A DNA stretch of 7,276 nt from Thermoplasmata archaeon (lineage in GTDB: Archaea; Thermoplasmatota; DTKX01; GCA-020343715), in contig CP070808.1 in assembly GCA_020343715.1 (NCBI GenBank), forward strand, positions 1,406,973-1,414,248. Reading direction: 5' to 3'. Positions 4,573 to 7,276 of this stretch are shown here, piece after piece. Position 1 is the first letter of the stretch; every line of letters starts with the position of its first letter. Made by a program: the position numbers and the translations under genes. The notes beneath the pieces are model-generated. The model did no database searches and was not told where the DNA came from. It worked only from the letters and a program-made list of their open reading frames with translations.

Positions 4573-7276
4573 TCAGGCCCGCCGGGAGCGGCGTCGAACG
4601 GCAACCAGGGCGAGCACCGCTATGGCGACCAGGGCCATGAGGAGGCCGGGTCCTGGCGAGGTCTGGTACTCCACCGGCTCCACGTTGACCTGCAGCGCCG
4701 CGTGGTTGTTACCCTCCTTGGTCTCGTCCACGTTCTTGGTGCTGTCCACGTCCACCGATATCTCGTGCAGGCCCGTGATGTTGGCCAGCCAGCTGTTGGT
4801 GAGGTTCTGCACCTCACCCGGCCCCACAGAGGCCAGGTATAGGGGCTGGCCGTAGGGCAGCCCGTCCAGGTAGAACTGCACGTAAACGTCCTCGGCCGCG
4901 GTCTGGCCCGTGTTCTCGATGTCGAGGGAGAAGGTGATGAGGTCCCCCTCCATGACGTCCACGGAGGACGCCGTCAAGACACCGTTGCGCACGATGAGGT
5001 CCGGTCGGGTCAGCAGGGTCACGTGGGCGGTGGCTCCCGTGGTGGACCGGTCCGGCCCGTACCGGGCCAGGAGGCCGACCAGGTAGTCTCCGCCTTCGGT
5101 GTCCTTGTTCGTGTGGACGGTCACCGTCAGGTCGATCTGCCCGAAGGGCTCGATCTCCAGGTCGCCGTCCTCCAGGTCGAAGGACCAGAATGCGGGAAGG
5201 TCCGGGACGAGCACCTTGACGTCCTCGACCCCGTTGCCCAGATTGGTCACACGGACGTCCACCTCGAAGGCCCCGCCCTGGGTGACGGTGGCGTCCTCGG
5301 AGGTGACCTCCATGGCGAGACCGTGGTACTGGAGCACGGAGAAGTTGAACTCGTGGACCAGCTCCTCGCCTCCGGTGGGTGTCGCGAATATCGTAAGGGT
5401 GTGGGTCTCGGCGGTGGCGTCCTCGGGCACGGTGAAGGTCATCTCCACCGAGGTGAACTCGTAACCCTCTATGGTGACCGACGGGACGGCGAAGCCCGCC
5501 TCCCAGGTATCCTGGGTGGCCATCGCTGACAGGACGTAGTCGACCCTGCCATTGCCGTTGTTCTCGATGGTGACCGGCACCGTCACCGTCGTGCCCACCT
5601 CGCCCTCCACGTCGCGGACGATGACCTCGTAGTCGTTCTCGTAGAACTGGAGGATCTCCGCCGAGAGCGTGACGGGCATCTCCATGTCGGACTTCGTGCT
5701 CTTGACCCTGAGGGTGAACTCCAGGGACGAGCCGGCCATGGCTATGGTGGGTGCCGCCAGGCGGAACGCCGCGTCCGAGTGGGACCGGACGTCCACCGTC
5801 ACGTAGGCCTCCGGGATGGAGCCCCACCATCCCGAGGCAATCCCCGTGGGGACGAGGATCTCGTAGCGGTCCACCCCGTTGCCAGGGTTCCGGATCCTTA
5901 GCGTATAGTCCGCCTCCTCGCCCGGGAGCAGCTCCAGGTGGTCAACGGGGGCCGTCAGCTCCAGACCGAAGATCTGGTTGACCACCGTCCGCAGCGTGAT
6001 GGAATGGGTCTTGGCCGCGTTGCCTTGGGACTTGGCCGTGAACGTGATGTCGGCGGTCTCCCCCGCCGTGGCGTTGCTAGGTGGTATCACCGAAACGGTG
6101 ACGCCCGTGGACTGGCCGGCGTTGAGGAGGAAAGTCTCGGACGCGATGTCCGCGCTCCACCCGGGCGGTGCGGCTGTGATGGATATCGACATGGTGTCCG
6201 CCACGTTCCCGAGGTTACGGACGTCCACTGTGAAGTCGACCTTGAAGGATGGGTCCGTGTGCATCTCCGACTCCGATGTGGCGACGCGCACGTCGTAGCC
6301 CTTGAAGAAGTACTCGACCTCCACCACGTTGTTCGTCTCGTTGGACTCCCGGAGCAGGTCGTCGGGGTCCAGCGTCAGGCGCAGCTTGTGGGTGCCCCGC
6401 TTGCCGGTGAAGTCCCAGGCCATCTGAGTCTGGAGGCCAGCGCCGAGGTCGGTATGGTTGCCCGCCGAGAGCGTGGTGGTCACGCCGTCGGGGTCCACCT
6501 GCTCCAGCAGGTAGTCGAAGACCTCGATGCCCCTATTGCCCAGGTTCTTGAGGGTGCTGGTGATGCGGCCCGTCTCGAACTCCTCCATGCCCTCGGGACC
6601 GGCGGAGAAGACGGTGGGTACCAGGTCGATGTGGCCCTTCTGGGCGTTGCCTGAGACCACCAGGGCGTAGTCCTGGGGACCGGAGGGTGCGTTGAAGCAC
6701 TTGACGTTGATGGTCCATATGCCCTGGGCGGGGCTGTTGAGGAGGAAGCCCTCCACAGGGTTGGTGCGGTCCTGGTAGTAGGTGTCATCGGCCACGGACT
6801 GGCCGTTGGAGAAGAGGTTCCCAGCGTACCTGGTGCCATCGGGGGCGATGAGCTCCAGGTCCAGGTCGTTGATCAGGGCCTTGCCGGTGCCAGAGGTGCC
6901 ACCCATGTCGGTCCAGACGAGGGTGACCTTAAGGGGCGTGTCGGACTCCACCATGAACCAGTAGGACTGCTCGTCCTCCCCGCCGCTGGTGTCCAGGTCG
7001 ACGGACTGGTCGTCGCGGTAGATGGTGTAGCTCTCGTCCTCGAAGAGGGTCCTGACCATATCCACGGTGCCCCAGCCCTGCACGTTGTTGGGGTACTCGT
7101 AGCCCGAGAGGGGACGGGCCCCGTTGATTAGGCTGGCCTTGATCATCGCCGGGGACGGGTCGTCCATGTCCTTCTCCTCGACCAGGTACTGGGTGAGGAC
7201 TGCGGCGGCGCCTGCGACGCTGGGGCACGACATGGACGTGCCCGAGGCGTACACGTAGGAGTTCTGGCCGTCTGCG
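4573..7276 (-). CDS. Subtilisin-like (S8) surface protease paralogue, 5' end beyond window
   Basis: This is the C-terminal 900 codons of a second membrane-anchored S8 protease; the frame runs open through the right edge. Numbering from the first complete codon (Ala at 7273-7275), the catalytic serine is Ser14 in SGTSMSCP. The Asp, His and oxyanion Asn lie outside the window, so activity cannot be confirmed. A KP-43-like beta-barrel follows at about 97-210 (INDLDLEL, QDYALVVSG), then a CARDB-like domain (214-323, ending ESNETNNVVEV), four repeats (326-754), a second CARDB-like domain (756-865), TSPGPG, a membrane helix (about 876-893) and the tail RRRSRRA. It matches the neighbouring protease domain for domain; over 86 barrel residues I count 51 identities with no gap. 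It carries six sequons, two cysteines and a TGA stop. If collinear with its neighbour throughout, about 480 further residues (1.45 kb) lie to the right. A GTG at 7254 is internal (the Val of SYVYASG), not the true start. Confidence 0.93.
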   Translation of the reverse strand, partial: ADGQNSYVYASGTSMSCPSVAGAAAVLTQYLVEEKDMDDPSPAMIKASLINGARPLSGYEYPNNVQGWGTVDMVRTLFEDESYTIYRDDQSVDLDTSGGEDEQSYWFMVESDTPLKVTLVWTDMGGTSGTGKALINDLDLELIAPDGTRYAGNLFSNGQSVADDTYYQDRTNPVEGFLLNSPAQGIWTINVKCFNAPSGPQDYALVVSGNAQKGHIDLVPTVFSAGPEGMEEFETGRITSTLKNLGNRGIEVFDYLLEQVDPDGVTTTLSAGNHTDLGAGLQTQMAWDFTGKRGTHKLRLTLDPDDLLRESNETNNVVEVEYFFKGYDVRVATSESEMHTDPSFKVDFTVDVRNLGNVADTMSISITAAPPGWSADIASETFLLNAGQSTGVTVSVIPPSNATAGETADITFTAKSQGNAAKTHSITLRTVVNQIFGLELTAPVDHLELLPGEEADYTLRIRNPGNGVDRYEILVPTGIASGWWGSIPEAYVTVDVRSHSDAAFRLAAPTIAMAGSSLEFTLRVKSTKSDMEMPVTLSAEILQFYENDYEVIVRDVEGEVGTTVTVPVTIENNGNGRVDYVLSAMATQDTWEAGFAVPSVTIEGYEFTSVEMTFTVPEDATAETHTLTIFATPTGGEELVHEFNFSVLQYHGLAMEVTSEDATVTQGGAFEVDVRVTNLGNGVEDVKVLVPDLPAFWSFDLEDGDLEIEPFGQIDLTVTVHTNKDTEGGDYLVGLLARYGPDRSTTGATAHVTLLTRPDLIVRNGVLTASSVDVMEGDLITFSLDIENTGQTAAEDVYVQFYLDGLPYGQPLYLASVGPGEVQNLTNSWLANITGLHEISVDVDSTKNVDETKEGNNHAALQVNVEPVEYQTSPGPGLLMALVAIAVLALVAVRRRSRRA
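5014..6300 (-). repeat. Four tandem beta-sandwich repeats in the partial protease (protein level)
   Basis: Residues 326-754 of the fragment hold four units that correspond in order to those of the neighbouring protease. They begin YDVRV, FGLEL, FYENDYEV and YHGLAMEV and carry the central motifs RNLGN, RNPGNG, ENNGNG and TNLGNG. Unit lengths match the neighbour closely. As in the other protein, a CARDB-like domain sits on each side of the array. Confidence 0.75.

Noticed and set aside
4557..4574. Small hairpin GAGCC / GGCTC overlapping the stop codon of the partial protease, possible terminator
   Set aside because: The stem is only five bases with an eight-base loop and no T tract follows on the minus strand. 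Archaeal termination relies on T-rich stretches, so I cannot support a terminator.
7252..7254. GTG as a start for the partial protease
   Set aside because: The frame is open to the window edge, and the upstream residues DGQNSYV align with DGQSSYV of the neighbour, so this Val is inside the catalytic domain.
330..7276. Protease pair as part of a toxin, defence or lantibiotic-processing system
   Set aside because: No immunity gene, precursor peptide, transporter or defence domain is visible next to the proteases. Their stalked, anchored architecture fits general surface proteolysis better.

Overview
The window looks like part of a GC-rich archaeal chromosome. The evidence is a BRE/TATA-type promoter (an A/T island reading CTTAATTA on the minus strand, preceded by GGGGAAAA) in the only real intergenic gap, a TTG start behind a very short predicted leader, strong G/C preference at third codon positions, and very large surface proteases with CARDB-type stalks. 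Such proteins are common in several euryarchaeal groups, including Thermoplasmata-related lineages. That lineage is inference; nothing here fixes the taxon.

Layout: (1) Bases 1-326, plus strand: the 3' end, possibly the whole, of a small protein with four hydrophobic helices and no recognised family. (2) Bases 330-4484, minus strand: a complete 1384-residue secreted subtilisin-like (S8) protease. It has a signal peptide, a long two-part propeptide, an intact Asp/His/Ser triad, a KP-43-like beta-barrel, a CARDB-like domain, four related beta-sandwich repeats, a second CARDB-like domain and a C-terminal membrane anchor. (3) Bases 4485-4572: an 88-base intergenic gap with the likely promoter of that protease. 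(4) Bases 4573-7276, minus strand: the last 900 codons of a second, collinear S8 protease. It begins just upstream of the catalytic serine, and its N-terminal half lies beyond the right edge.

The two proteases are tandem paralogues in the same orientation. From the catalytic serine to the C-terminus they have almost the same length (891 and 886 residues after the Ser) and the same domain order, including the TSPG-helix-Arg tail. Both are probably tethered to the outer face of the membrane, with the catalytic head held out on a stalk of about 650 residues. They would act as extracellular peptidases for protein scavenging or for processing surface proteins. The protease pair and the membrane ORF converge tail to tail with three bases between stop codons.

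I see no RNA genes, CRISPR arrays, insertion sequences or phage features. I do not see strong evidence for a new multi-gene system. The most interesting points are the tandem surface-protease pair, the shared C-terminal sorting-like tail, the duplicated propeptide unit and the promoter architecture.
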